This document shows positions 53,453 to 61,308 of a stretch of DNA of 64,000 nt, one piece after another (the stretch's first letter is position 1; each line of letters begins with the position of its first letter). Origin of the DNA: a bacterium. Lineage in GTDB: Bacteria > Cyanobacteriota > Vampirovibrionia > Obscuribacterales > Obscuribacteraceae. The translations under genes and the position numbers were made by a program. The stretch covers positions 62,001 to 126,000 of the forward strand of contig WGMS01000010.1 in assembly GCA_016124935.1 (NCBI GenBank). Reading direction: 5' to 3'. The notes under the pieces were generated by a model. The model saw only the letters and a program-made list of their open reading frames with translations, ran no database searches and was not told the origin of the DNA.

Positions 53453-54291
53453 ACTCGATGGGGGATGCTCAGATAAGCCAGACCGACAAAGTGGCGCGAC
53501 TGGTAGCTGCTGCCTTATTAGGCCTGCTGCTGGCGGTGGTATTGATAGTGGTGCCGATAGCCGCGGTGCGTCGGGAGCTGAAAATGCTCTTGTTAAATGC
53601 TCAAGAGTTGAGCCTGGTCGCTTCCGCGCTTATAACCGGCTTGCTTGCCGGTGATCTGATTATGAGACGACGCTTGACCCTGTCGGAAAACATCTATGCC
53701 TCGACGGTCAAAATCGAAGCGATAGATAGTGATGATCATCTTGGCGTGAAAGAAGAGACTTCGGCAAAGGGCAGGCGGCGCTTTAGCCTGAAGTTCGGTC
53801 CTAGGTCCAGGCTGCTTTCTCTTTTGGTCTATCTCATGCTCTATGTCAATCTATCGGCGCTCTGTCTGCATCTGCGTCTTGGCATATTCGATTTTGGTCA
53901 GGTCAATCTATATATAAGAATTGGCGGAGCAATTATCGCCATAGTCGGCCTGTATCTGCTTTTAAAAGGCCTGCGCTCGGCAAAGTCTATCCTTTATCTG
54001 GCCGAGTCTCCATATTATGAAGCGGCAGTTGGTCTTTTTCCTGTTTTGCCTGAAGATTCGGAGCAGGTCGAAAAGAAGTCCGAGATTCGCTCTCTCTCGG
54101 ATATAGAAGTAGACAGAGGTCATATTCCGCCGGTTTCGCTCAGCTTCTTTCGTCGTCATCCTATTTGTCTTGGTTGGATCGTTTTCATGGCCGGTCTGCC
54201 GCTGGTTTTCCAGGCCTGGTTTCCCCTGCTTGCCATTCCCGGTATTTTTGTCTGCTTCAACTGGCTTTTCGAGGGGCGAAAAAACAGCTGA
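53449..54291 (+). CDS. Polytopic membrane protein, unknown
   Basis: GTG at 53449 overlaps the ruvA stop (GTGA); an ATG follows at 53458. The 280-residue protein has about five hydrophobic segments (residues 15-40, 47-66, 117-138, 152-174 and 236-270) and a soluble loop between. No family is recognised. Its place directly after ruvA suggests shared transcription only. Confidence 0.65.
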   Translation: MNSMGDAQISQTDKVARLVAAALLGLLLAVVLIVVPIAAVRRELKMLLLNAQELSLVASALITGLLAGDLIMRRRLTLSENIYASTVKIEAIDSDDHLGVKEETSAKGRRRFSLKFGPRSRLLSLLVYLMLYVNLSALCLHLRLGIFDFGQVNLYIRIGGAIIAIVGLYLLLKGLRSAKSILYLAESPYYEAAVGLFPVLPEDSEQVEKKSEIRSLSDIEVDRGHIPPVSLSFFRRHPICLGWIVFMAGLPLVFQAWFPLLAIPGIFVCFNWLFEGRKNS

Positions 54292-54670
54292 AATATGGCT
54301 TTCCGTTAATCTCGCCAAATTACTTAGTCTAACTCATCTTTTGAAACAATTGTCAGGCAAGGGCTTTGGGGATCTTATCGACTGCTAATTGAAAAGCTTG
54401 TTGTCAAGCATTGCTCGTTCTTGGGAAGCCCATAGAATAAAAATTGTGCCTTTGCTTGAATTGCCAGGAAACTAGTCCGCCTCGACGGAAATTCAACTAA
54501 TCCAGAGCAGTAAGTAGAGGTTTCAATAATCCCCCGGGTGCCGACTAGAGCGGGACGGGGAAGTGAAGCCGGATTCTCCGGAATTCGAGGGAAGCTTCAA
54601 GAGTTTACTCTTGTGGATTTTCTCGGAGATCCGAGTTTCTCCACCAGGAACAACAGGAGTGCTAAAACAC
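54292..54670 (+). promoter_or_regulatory. Structured leader with three hairpins before a small gene
   Basis: 379 bases with no good gene. Three perfect hairpins stand in a row: CCGGA-TTC-TCCGG (54569-54581), CAAGAG-TTTA-CTCTTG (54598-54613) and CTCGG-AGAT-CCGAG (54622-54635), followed by AGGAG (54653) and the ATG at 54671. This could be a regulatory leader of the small protein that follows. No known riboswitch class is recognised. Confidence 0.4.
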
Positions 54671-54895
54671 ATGAATGATGAAGTATTAACAGCGGATGAA
54701 CGTCGCTGCCTCCGTATGTGGTTTCGGCAAGCCATTGCTCAGGCGGAGCAGCAAGATCTTGCAGCGACCCTCTACAACGAGCACTATGGTAACGAAGCCG
54801 AGAGCGATACCCCTGCCAACCATCGGCATTCCGTGGCTCGCAGGCGGTCGAGAAGAAACCGCATGACGCCTCGCCTTAGAGAGAGGGTTTTTTAG
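54671..54895 (+). CDS. Small basic protein, unknown
   Basis: A 74-residue protein with a helical N-terminus (TADERRCLRMWFRQAIAQAEQQD) and a strongly basic C-terminus (RRRSRRNRMTPRLRERVF), suggesting nucleic-acid binding. AGGAG lies 11 bases before the ATG, and a strong terminator follows at 54932-54969, which supports a real transcript. A longer GTG frame from 54563 would include the hairpins in the coding part and is less likely. Confidence 0.55.
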   Translation: MNDEVLTADERRCLRMWFRQAIAQAEQQDLAATLYNEHYGNEAESDTPANHRHSVARRRSRRNRMTPRLRERVF

Positions 54896-54931
54896 TTTCT
54901 CGCAATTAGTTCAATTGAATAGAAAATCCGG

Positions 54932-54969
54932 CAAGCCGGCTCCGATGTCACAGGGGCTGGCTTGTTTTT
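54932..54969 (+). terminator. Rho-independent terminator after the small basic protein
   Basis: CAAGCCGGCTCC pairs over twelve positions (two G-U) with GGGGCTGGCTTG around a 9-base loop, followed directly by TTTTT. Confidence 0.85.
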
Positions 54970-54980
54970 ATTCTCCGCGG

Positions 54981-55661
54981 TCAGGGGACGAAAAGCGGCT
55001 TACCCAGGGCAAAGAACACCACGCTATCGATGGTGAGAGCTATTCCCAATATAGAAATCGTCGCGGCTACAACAAGATGTCCCCATTTTATGAGCTTCTC
55101 TTCCACCGCCGAAATCACCTCCCGGGCTCTTTCCTGGTTGATGGCGTAGAGGCTTACGATCAAGAAAAGCGGTGCGGTGCGCATCATGCTGTAGGCGAGT
55201 GAGCTTGCGGTTATGGCAGTCAGATCGGCCTGGGAGCGGGCCAGTTCGTCTGCCAGGGCCAGAAGGGGAATATTAGTGGGCAGATCGGTTACGGTGAAAG
55301 TACCGCCTAGAACAAAGCAGGTGATGGGATTTACTTTCATCTTTATAGGATGACTCTCTTTGCGGTGAGAGAAGTGATACCAGTAGTGGTATGAGCCATA
55401 AGTCAGCCCCAGGCCTACTAAGGCCTGGAAGATAAAATAGGGAGCGTTGGGATGGGCCATGATACTGTCCAACTCTTTAACCGGACCCAGGGTGATAATC
55501 ACCCCGCAAAAAAGAGTGGCGGCGAAAATGCCCAGGATAAAGCCAAGAGAGTTGAGCAGGGCACGCTTTGTTGTCAATAAATAAATCTGGACTGATATGG
55601 AGAGAGGATCCAGGCAGTCGGTGGCGGCAAAGGCTATGGCGGAAAGTACTAATTTAATCAT
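54981..55661 (-). CDS. GAP/Sap-family (LysE-like) membrane protein
   Basis: The 226-residue protein has six membrane segments and the GAP-family start MIKLVLSAIAFAATDCLDPLSI, with a second half containing TCFVLGGTFTVTDLPTNIPL. The family (sulfolipid-1-addressing protein in mycobacteria) is related to LysE exporters; the substrate here is unknown. It is encoded divergently from dnaE. GAAGAAG lies before the ATG. Confidence 0.75.
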   Translation of the reverse strand: MIKLVLSAIAFAATDCLDPLSISVQIYLLTTKRALLNSLGFILGIFAATLFCGVIITLGPVKELDSIMAHPNAPYFIFQALVGLGLTYGSYHYWYHFSHRKESHPIKMKVNPITCFVLGGTFTVTDLPTNIPLLALADELARSQADLTAITASSLAYSMMRTAPLFLIVSLYAINQERAREVISAVEEKLIKWGHLVVAATISILGIALTIDSVVFFALGKPLFVP

Positions 55662-55742
55662 CGCTTCTTCAATCGTTTAACTATTTTGACAGATTGGCGT
55701 GATTTCGGCGAATTTGAACTTTAAGAGTGGAAATTACGTATA

Positions 55743-55766
55743 TATTTCTTGAGTCATCAAGAAATA
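55743..55766. promoter_or_regulatory. Perfect 10-bp inverted repeat upstream of dnaE
   Basis: TATTTCTTGA and TCAAGAAATA are perfect 10-base arms around GTCA, 155 bases before the dnaE start. TTGACG follows at once (55767-55772), so an operator next to a -35 element is possible, although no -10 at the right distance is convincing. Confidence 0.5.
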
Positions 55767-55827
55767 TTGACGCTAGAATTGTTATAAGAGGACGGCCTCT
55801 GTGCCTGCCTCAAGATAAATTGGCGCC

Positions 55828-55847
55828 CCGGCTCTTTTGTAAGCCGG
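55828..55847 (+). repeat. Leader hairpin before dnaE
   Basis: CCGGCT and AGCCGG form 6-base perfect arms with an 8-base loop in the presumed dnaE leader. It is not followed by a T-run. Confidence 0.35.
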
Positions 55848-55920
55848 ACCAGCTTTTAGAGAAGCGTCGGTTTTTCACCGTTTCAGACCCGTTCAAGAAG
55901 AGAAGCTTGAGGTTTTGTCG

Positions 55921-58900
55921 ATGAGTCCTCGTCCTTACGTACCCCTTCATCTACATACGGAATACAGCCTTCTAGATGGCGCCACCAAGATCAAAGATCT
56001 GGTCAAAAAAGCCAAGGCTCAGAATATGCCGGCGGTCGCGATTACCGACCATGGTGTCATGTATGGTGCGGTAGAGCTCACCAAGACCTGTCACGAGATG
56101 GGCGGAGTCAAGCCTATAATAGGCTGCGAAGCCTATATTATCGACGGCGATATAGAAGAGCGTAAAAAAACCGAGCTCTATCACCTGACCATGCTGGCTC
56201 AGAATAAGACCGGTTATCAGAACCTGGTCAAGCTCAATTCTAGAGCCCATCTAAACGGCTATTATTACAAACCGCGCATCAACAAAGAGATGCTCGCTGA
56301 GTTCTCCGAGGGCTTAATAATACTCTCCGGATGTCTCGGCGCCCAGTTGTGTCAGCATCTCCTTCGGGACGAATATAGAGAAGCCCGCGATGTCGCTGCC
56401 TGGTATCGGGATCTTTTAGGGGACAACTATTACATCGAGATCCAGGATCATGGCGTGCCCGAGGACAGGAAGGTCAATATAGACCTGGTCAAAATCGCCA
56501 GGGACCTTGGTATTAAGCTCTGTGCCACCAATGACTCCCACTTTACAGACAAGCATGACGCCAGAGCCCATGACTGTTTGCTCTGCATGTCCATGGGCAA
56601 ACATGTTACCGACGAGAAGCGTATGAAGTTCACCGGCTGGGAGTACCTCAAAAACGGTGACGAGATGGCTTATCTTTTTAGAGACCATCTTGACACAGAG
56701 TTGATAGAAGAGGCGATTGCCAGCACGCTTGAAATTGCCGACAAGGTAGAAGCCATCAAGCTCCAGGGTGCACCAAGGCTGCCAAAGGTCGACATGCCTG
56801 CCGGCCATACCGCCGAATCTTACCTGTCCAGCCTGGTTCTCGATGGCATCAAGACCAAGCTCGAGGTGGAGGAAATCCCAGAAAACTATTTAGAGCGTGC
56901 CAGAACCGAGCTCAAGGTTATCGAGGATATGGACTTTCCGTCCTATTTCATCATCACCTGGGATTTTATCAATTTCGCCAGGCAGAACGGCATTCCCGTC
57001 GGTCCGGGCCGGGGCTCGGCGGCGGGCAGCCTGGTAGCGTATGCGCTTGGCATAACTAATATCGACCCGCTCAAGTACAATCTGCTCTTCGAGCGTTTTC
57101 TCAATCCCGAGCGCAAGTCCATGCCCGATATCGATACCGATTTCTGTATCGAACGTCGTGACGAAATCCTCAAATATTGCGCCGAGAAATATGGCGATGA
57201 CAGAGTAGCTCAAATAATCACCTTCAACCGTATGACATCGAAGGCTGTGCTCAAGGATGTCGCCAGGGTCCTCGAGTTTCCTTTTGCCGACTCCAATAAA
57301 CTGGCCAAGATGATTCCGGTTACCCGGGGCAAGCCGACTCCGTTGAAAGATATGGTCGGCGAACACCCCGAGTTCAAGCAGGTCTACGAGTCGGATGAAG
57401 AAGTTCGCCAGGTGGTGGATCTTGCCCAGAAGCTGGAAGGGGTGAACAAGACCTTCGGTATGCATGCCGCCGGTGTGGTCATCTCGGATATTCCCCTCGA
57501 GGATCTTGTCCCTGTGCAGCGCAACAATGACGGTGCCAAGATAGCCCAGTTCTACATGGAAGATCTGGCCTATGTCGGTCTGGTCAAGATGGACTTCTTG
57601 GGTCTGCGCAACCTTACCATGATCAATAAGGCGATCAAGATCATCAAGCAGACCCGTGGTATTGAGATAAATCTAGACAAGCTTCCCCTCGATGACGAGA
57701 AGGTTTATCAGGTTATCTCCAACGGGGATCTGGCCGGTATCTTCCAGCTAGAGACCAGCTCCGGTATGCGTCAGGTCGCCCGAGACATGAGACCATCCAA
57801 CATGGAGGACATCTCGGCTCTAATCGCCCTTTATCGGCCCGGTCCGCTCGATTCTGGCATGATCGACAAGTTCATCGACTGCAAACACGGTCGCGCTAAA
57901 ATCACCTACATGACTCCTGAACTGGAGCCGATTCTGAAAGATACCTACGGTCAAATAGTCTATCAAGAACAGGTCATGATGATCGCCCAGCAACTGGGTG
58001 GCTACAGCCTCGGTCAGGCGGATCTTCTGCGTAGAGCCATGGGTAAGAAGAAGCCGGAGGAGATGGAAAAGCACCGCGGTATCTTCTACAAAGGTTGCGC
58101 CGACAACGGCATCAAGGCCGAGATTGCCGAGAAGCTTTTCGACACGATGCTGCAGTTCGCCGAGTACTGCTTCAACAAATCGCATTCCCAGGCTTACTCT
58201 CTGATTACCTACCAGACCGCCTATCTGAAAACCCATTACCCGGTCGAGTACATGACCGCCTTGCTCTCTTCGGTGGCGGGCGATCAGGAAAAAGTGCAGG
58301 GCTATATCGCCGAATGTCAGGCCATGGGAATAAGCATCTTCCCACCAGATGTAAATGTCTCCGGTTCTGACTTCACCGCCGACGGTGGCGCAATTCGTTT
58401 CGGCCTTTCCGCTGTTAAAAACGTCGGTGAGGGCGCCATCCAGGAGATAGTCAGTCAGCGCGAGACCGCAGGTGATTACAAGAGCTTTCAGGACTTTCTC
58501 ACCAGAATAGATCTGAGAGTGGTCAATAAAAGATGTCTGGAAGCGCTTATCAAAAGCGGTGCCTGTGTCAATCTAGGCATCACCCGTAAGCAGGCCCTCG
58601 ATAATCTAGACGATCTTGTCGACCGGGCCAGCCGTCAGCAGAGCAAGAAGGCGAGCGGCCAGATGAGTTTGTTCAGCATGGGCGATGGCGATGCCGGCGG
58701 GGTCACCCTCGACCAGCCTCTGAAAGGGGACGGTGGCGAGTATCCCGAAGCCGAGCTTCAGTTCATGGAGCACGAACTGCTCGGCTTCTATGTAACCAGC
58801 CATCCGCTCAATAGAGTGGCCAATCGCCTCAAATACATCACCACCCATCCCATAAAAGAGCTCAAAGAGCTCAAGGACGGCACCACGGTGATAGTCGGTG

Positions 58901-59376
58901 GTCTAGCTAACAGTGTCCAAAAACGTCTGACCAGAAAGAACAAGCTTCTGGGAATCGTTCAGATGGAGGATCTTACCGGCAAATGCGAAGCGGTTATCTA
59001 TAGCGATATTCTCGAACAACTCGATGAGGATGTGCTGAAACCCCAGGCCCTTTTGCTGCTCAAAGGAAAGATCCGCAAGTTCGAGGATAGTTTCTCGGTC
59101 ACCACAAGCTCTGTGAGAAGAATTGCCGACGCATCACTTGTGGATGTTTTCATCGACAAAGAGCAGTCTTTCTCAGACCTGCATCGACTCAAAGACATTC
59201 TCAATTCTCATAAAGGAGAGGACCCGGTGATGCTGCATTTTAAAAACGGTAAACGCAACACTGTCATTCTTGTCGGTTCACAATTCTGGGTATCTGCTTC
59301 CCAGAATCTTATCGGAGATATAAACACCAATTTTGGTGACAGCATGAAGGTTTCGACCCATAAAATCCGCATCTGA
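55921..59376 (+). CDS. dnaE: DNA polymerase III alpha subunit, uninterrupted
   Basis: The 1151-residue replicative polymerase has the PHP domain (PLHLHTEYSLLDGATKI, AITDHGVMYG), the palm with GPGRGSAAGSLVAYALGI and MPDIDTDF, the thumb/fingers with FGMHAAGVVISD and IYQEQV, the helix-hairpin-helix region and a C-terminal OB fold. The catalytic aspartates of PDIDTDF are present. ATG at 55921 follows TTGAGG; a TTG at 55915 would add two residues. The Tyr749-Cys750 junction (AEYCFNKSH), where cyanobacterial DnaE is split by an intein, is continuous here. Confidence 0.97.
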   Translation: MSPRPYVPLHLHTEYSLLDGATKIKDLVKKAKAQNMPAVAITDHGVMYGAVELTKTCHEMGGVKPIIGCEAYIIDGDIEERKKTELYHLTMLAQNKTGYQNLVKLNSRAHLNGYYYKPRINKEMLAEFSEGLIILSGCLGAQLCQHLLRDEYREARDVAAWYRDLLGDNYYIEIQDHGVPEDRKVNIDLVKIARDLGIKLCATNDSHFTDKHDARAHDCLLCMSMGKHVTDEKRMKFTGWEYLKNGDEMAYLFRDHLDTELIEEAIASTLEIADKVEAIKLQGAPRLPKVDMPAGHTAESYLSSLVLDGIKTKLEVEEIPENYLERARTELKVIEDMDFPSYFIITWDFINFARQNGIPVGPGRGSAAGSLVAYALGITNIDPLKYNLLFERFLNPERKSMPDIDTDFCIERRDEILKYCAEKYGDDRVAQIITFNRMTSKAVLKDVARVLEFPFADSNKLAKMIPVTRGKPTPLKDMVGEHPEFKQVYESDEEVRQVVDLAQKLEGVNKTFGMHAAGVVISDIPLEDLVPVQRNNDGAKIAQFYMEDLAYVGLVKMDFLGLRNLTMINKAIKIIKQTRGIEINLDKLPLDDEKVYQVISNGDLAGIFQLETSSGMRQVARDMRPSNMEDISALIALYRPGPLDSGMIDKFIDCKHGRAKITYMTPELEPILKDTYGQIVYQEQVMMIAQQLGGYSLGQADLLRRAMGKKKPEEMEKHRGIFYKGCADNGIKAEIAEKLFDTMLQFAEYCFNKSHSQAYSLITYQTAYLKTHYPVEYMTALLSSVAGDQEKVQGYIAECQAMGISIFPPDVNVSGSDFTADGGAIRFGLSAVKNVGEGAIQEIVSQRETAGDYKSFQDFLTRIDLRVVNKRCLEALIKSGACVNLGITRKQALDNLDDLVDRASRQQSKKASGQMSLFSMGDGDAGGVTLDQPLKGDGGEYPEAELQFMEHELLGFYVTSHPLNRVANRLKYITTHPIKELKELKDGTTVIVGGLANSVQKRLTRKNKLLGIVQMEDLTGKCEAVIYSDILEQLDEDVLKPQALLLLKGKIRKFEDSFSVTTSSVRRIADASLVDVFIDKEQSFSDLHRLKDILNSHKGEDPVMLHFKNGKRNTVILVGSQFWVSASQNLIGDINTNFGDSMKVSTHKIRI

Positions 59377-59675
59377 ATCGGATCATATCTGTCCCTGACT
59401 TTTGATATCTTGTGATTTTCAAAGATTGTTAAGCGTTTAAAGATACAGTCGTCCACATGGGCTTTTTCCATTCTCTTTTGCTGTAAAATAATCGGCTCGT
59501 ATTCGTAATACCAATGAGAGGTTTAAAGAGACACGACTTAAAAACGCCTAACTCCCAGCCCAAGACGGCTGTAGTCTGAAACTGGTGACACAAGCGTTTC
59601 GTGTACCCCTCAAAGCGTAAAAGAGAATCGCCTCTTGCGTTTTGTTTTCCTTGTTTTCCAAAAGGGGGAAGAAAC
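59377..59675 (+). promoter_or_regulatory. Leader of speD with possible hairpins
   Basis: 299 bases without a gene. TAAAAT lies near 59484-59489 as a possible -10. The leader has AGCC-CAAGAC-GGCT (about 59556-59569), ACAC/GTGT around AAGCGTTTC and a pair AAGAG/CTCTT near 59621-59636 followed by a T-rich stretch (TTTTGTTTTCC). Together they could make a weak attenuator; no SAM riboswitch of a known type is recognised. Confidence 0.3.
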
Positions 59676-60110
59676 ATGTTCGGACCACATCTGATTCTAG
59701 AAGCCTATGGTTGCGCAAGCGCAAATCTGGCCGACCTTAGTGCCCTTAGTAAAATGTTGGACACCTATCCGCCGCGATTGGGCATGACCAAAATAATGCC
59801 GCCTTATGTATTTTCCTATGAAGGAAAGCATAAAGAGGACTGGGGAGTAAGCGGAGTAGTACTCATAGCCGAGTCTCATATCTCTGTCCATACTTTTCCT
59901 GATAAAGGCTTCGCCACCCTCGATATTTTCTCCTGTCAGGATTTCGATGTGGATGAAGCGATCAAATACTTCTGCGATTATTTCGGACCTTCCTCCTATG
60001 ACCACAAACTGATAATGCGTGGTCGGGAATTTCCGCGCAGCTCCGGTCGTGCCCGGGCGATTGTGGAAGGGGAGCGCGAGAAGGTCGCCCTTGCCTCAGG
60101 CTCTTTCTGA
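59676..60110 (+). CDS. speD: S-adenosylmethionine decarboxylase proenzyme
   Basis: Makes decarboxylated SAM for polyamine synthesis. ATG at 59676 (AAAGGGGGAAG upstream) gives 144 residues beginning MFGPHLILEAYGC. The self-cleavage site is ESHISVHTFPDKG, where the Ser becomes the pyruvoyl group, and FATLDIFSCQD follows, as in the prokaryotic class 1B enzymes. A frame upstream to 59601 is not conserved-looking. No speE is nearby. Confidence 0.92.
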   Translation: MFGPHLILEAYGCASANLADLSALSKMLDTYPPRLGMTKIMPPYVFSYEGKHKEDWGVSGVVLIAESHISVHTFPDKGFATLDIFSCQDFDVDEAIKYFCDYFGPSSYDHKLIMRGREFPRSSGRARAIVEGEREKVALASGSF

Positions 60111-60162
60111 ATAGTGCCTGCGTAGTCTATCTAGAGCGTCTTTTAGACCGCTTCTGTCATTG

Positions 60163-60188
60163 AGTACTTTCATATGAGAGTACTTATA
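60163..60188 (+). terminator. Hairpin after speD
   Basis: AGTACTTTC and GAGAGTACT form an imperfect stem of about nine pairs around CATAT, some 50 bases after the speD stop. The T-run is poor (TTATAGG), so termination is uncertain. Confidence 0.35.
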
Positions 60189-60214
60189 GGCTTTGCCTTC
60201 GGTCTCATCCAAGA

Positions 60215-60312
60215 GGTGGGGTTCTCTCTAATCTCGTTAGAGGGAGGATTTATCTCGACCCGGACAGTGTTACCGGGGAGCGATCTCATGCAACTCTGTC
60301 CGCTGTGCCACC
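60215..60312. ncRNA. Candidate structured RNA between convergent genes
   Basis: A closing pair GGTGG/CCACC (60215-60219 and 60308-60312) encloses a hairpin CTCTCTAA/TTAGAGGG (60224-60244) and a perfect 7-pair stem CGGACAG/CTGTCCG (60261-60267 and 60296-60302). CCGG/CCGG at 60260-60275 offers an alternative fold with the same bases. No tRNA or known RNA family fits on either strand. Whether it is transcribed cannot be told. Confidence 0.35.
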
Positions 60313-60387
60313 ACTTCTGCTAGGCGGTTTGGATAAAAGATATTCCATTATCCGGGTCAAATTCGGGTCGGGAAAAACGCGATGAGT

Positions 60388-61308
60388 TTACCGAATCAGT
60401 TCAGCATAAATGGTCGCATCGACATTGCCGCCGCTGACTATAACCAGGGGCTTCTTGTCTGACAGCAAGTCGGTAGCTTTGTAGCGTTTCAGGGCGGCCA
60501 GGCTGAGAGCGCCGGAGGGCTCGGCCTTTAGATTGGCCAGTTCAAAGTAGAGTCTTACTGCTTCTTCTATCTCTTCTTCTTCCACAGTGAGAACTCCATC
60601 GAGTCCGTCTTTGAGAATCTTCCAGTTGCGCTCTCCCAGACTGAGGGTGCGGACGCCGTCGGCTATGGTCATGGGCTCTGTCTTGTTGGCGAGTAAGCGA
60701 TCTTCTTTTATAGAGCGGGCGGCGTCGTCGGCGATGCTGGGCTCGACACCGTATACGGTGCAGGACAGCCCATTCCTTTTGATTCCCTGCACCACCCCTG
60801 AGGCCAGTCCACCGCCACCCACTGGAACCAAAACAGTATCGAAGCGATCTGAATAGGGGGCTAAATCATCCATCAGGCTGGAGTTCCCTTCAATCACCCG
60901 GTCGTCATCGTAGGGGCTGACCACTTCTATCTCTTTTTCGCCTGCCGCCTGCATAGCGGCGATGTACTCTTCGAGCCACTGGTTTCGAGGCTTCAGCGTT
61001 ACGTCCACGAGCTCGGGTCGGGCACCGAAGCTTTTTACCGCTTCTACTTTGACCCGGGCAGAGGTGGCGGGCATGAGCACCGTACACTTTTTGCCTGCGC
61101 TTTCACAGGCGGCTGCCAGGGCCTGTCCGAAATTGCCCGAAGAAATGGTGACCAGATGCTCAGCCTCTGAATTGAGCACGGTATTCATAGCCGCGCGGAA
61201 CTTGAAGCTGCCGGTGTGCTGGAAGGTCTCCGAGGCGACTAAAAACGAGAATCCAAGAAATCGCGACAATTTCCTGGATTCAAATACGTGGGTAGGTCTG
61301 GGCTTCAC
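60388..61308 (-). CDS. Threonine/serine dehydratase (PLP-dependent)
   Basis: The 306-residue protein has the fold-type II core: TGSFKFRAA with the PLP lysine, SSGNFGQALA (phosphate-side loop) and VPVGGGGLASGV (phosphate-binding glycines). It lacks the C-terminal ACT domain of IlvA, so it resembles catabolic threonine dehydratase or serine racemase. GTG at 61308 overlaps the previous gene's stop by one base, so translation is likely coupled. Confidence 0.88.
   Translation of the reverse strand: MKPRPTHVFESRKLSRFLGFSFLVASETFQHTGSFKFRAAMNTVLNSEAEHLVTISSGNFGQALAAACESAGKKCTVLMPATSARVKVEAVKSFGARPELVDVTLKPRNQWLEEYIAAMQAAGEKEIEVVSPYDDDRVIEGNSSLMDDLAPYSDRFDTVLVPVGGGGLASGVVQGIKRNGLSCTVYGVEPSIADDAARSIKEDRLLANKTEPMTIADGVRTLSLGERNWKILKDGLDGVLTVEEEEIEEAVRLYFELANLKAEPSGALSLAALKRYKATDLLSDKKPLVIVSGGNVDATIYAELIR

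Noticed and set aside
54915-55202. A 95-codon plus-strand frame after the small basic protein
   Set aside because: It covers the terminator at 54932-54969 and overlaps the GAP/Sap-like gene on the other strand.
60215-60312. Structured region read as a tRNA (possibly a long-variable-arm or selenocysteine tRNA)
   Set aside because: No TTCRA T-loop, no proper D arm and no anticodon stem could be placed on either strand.
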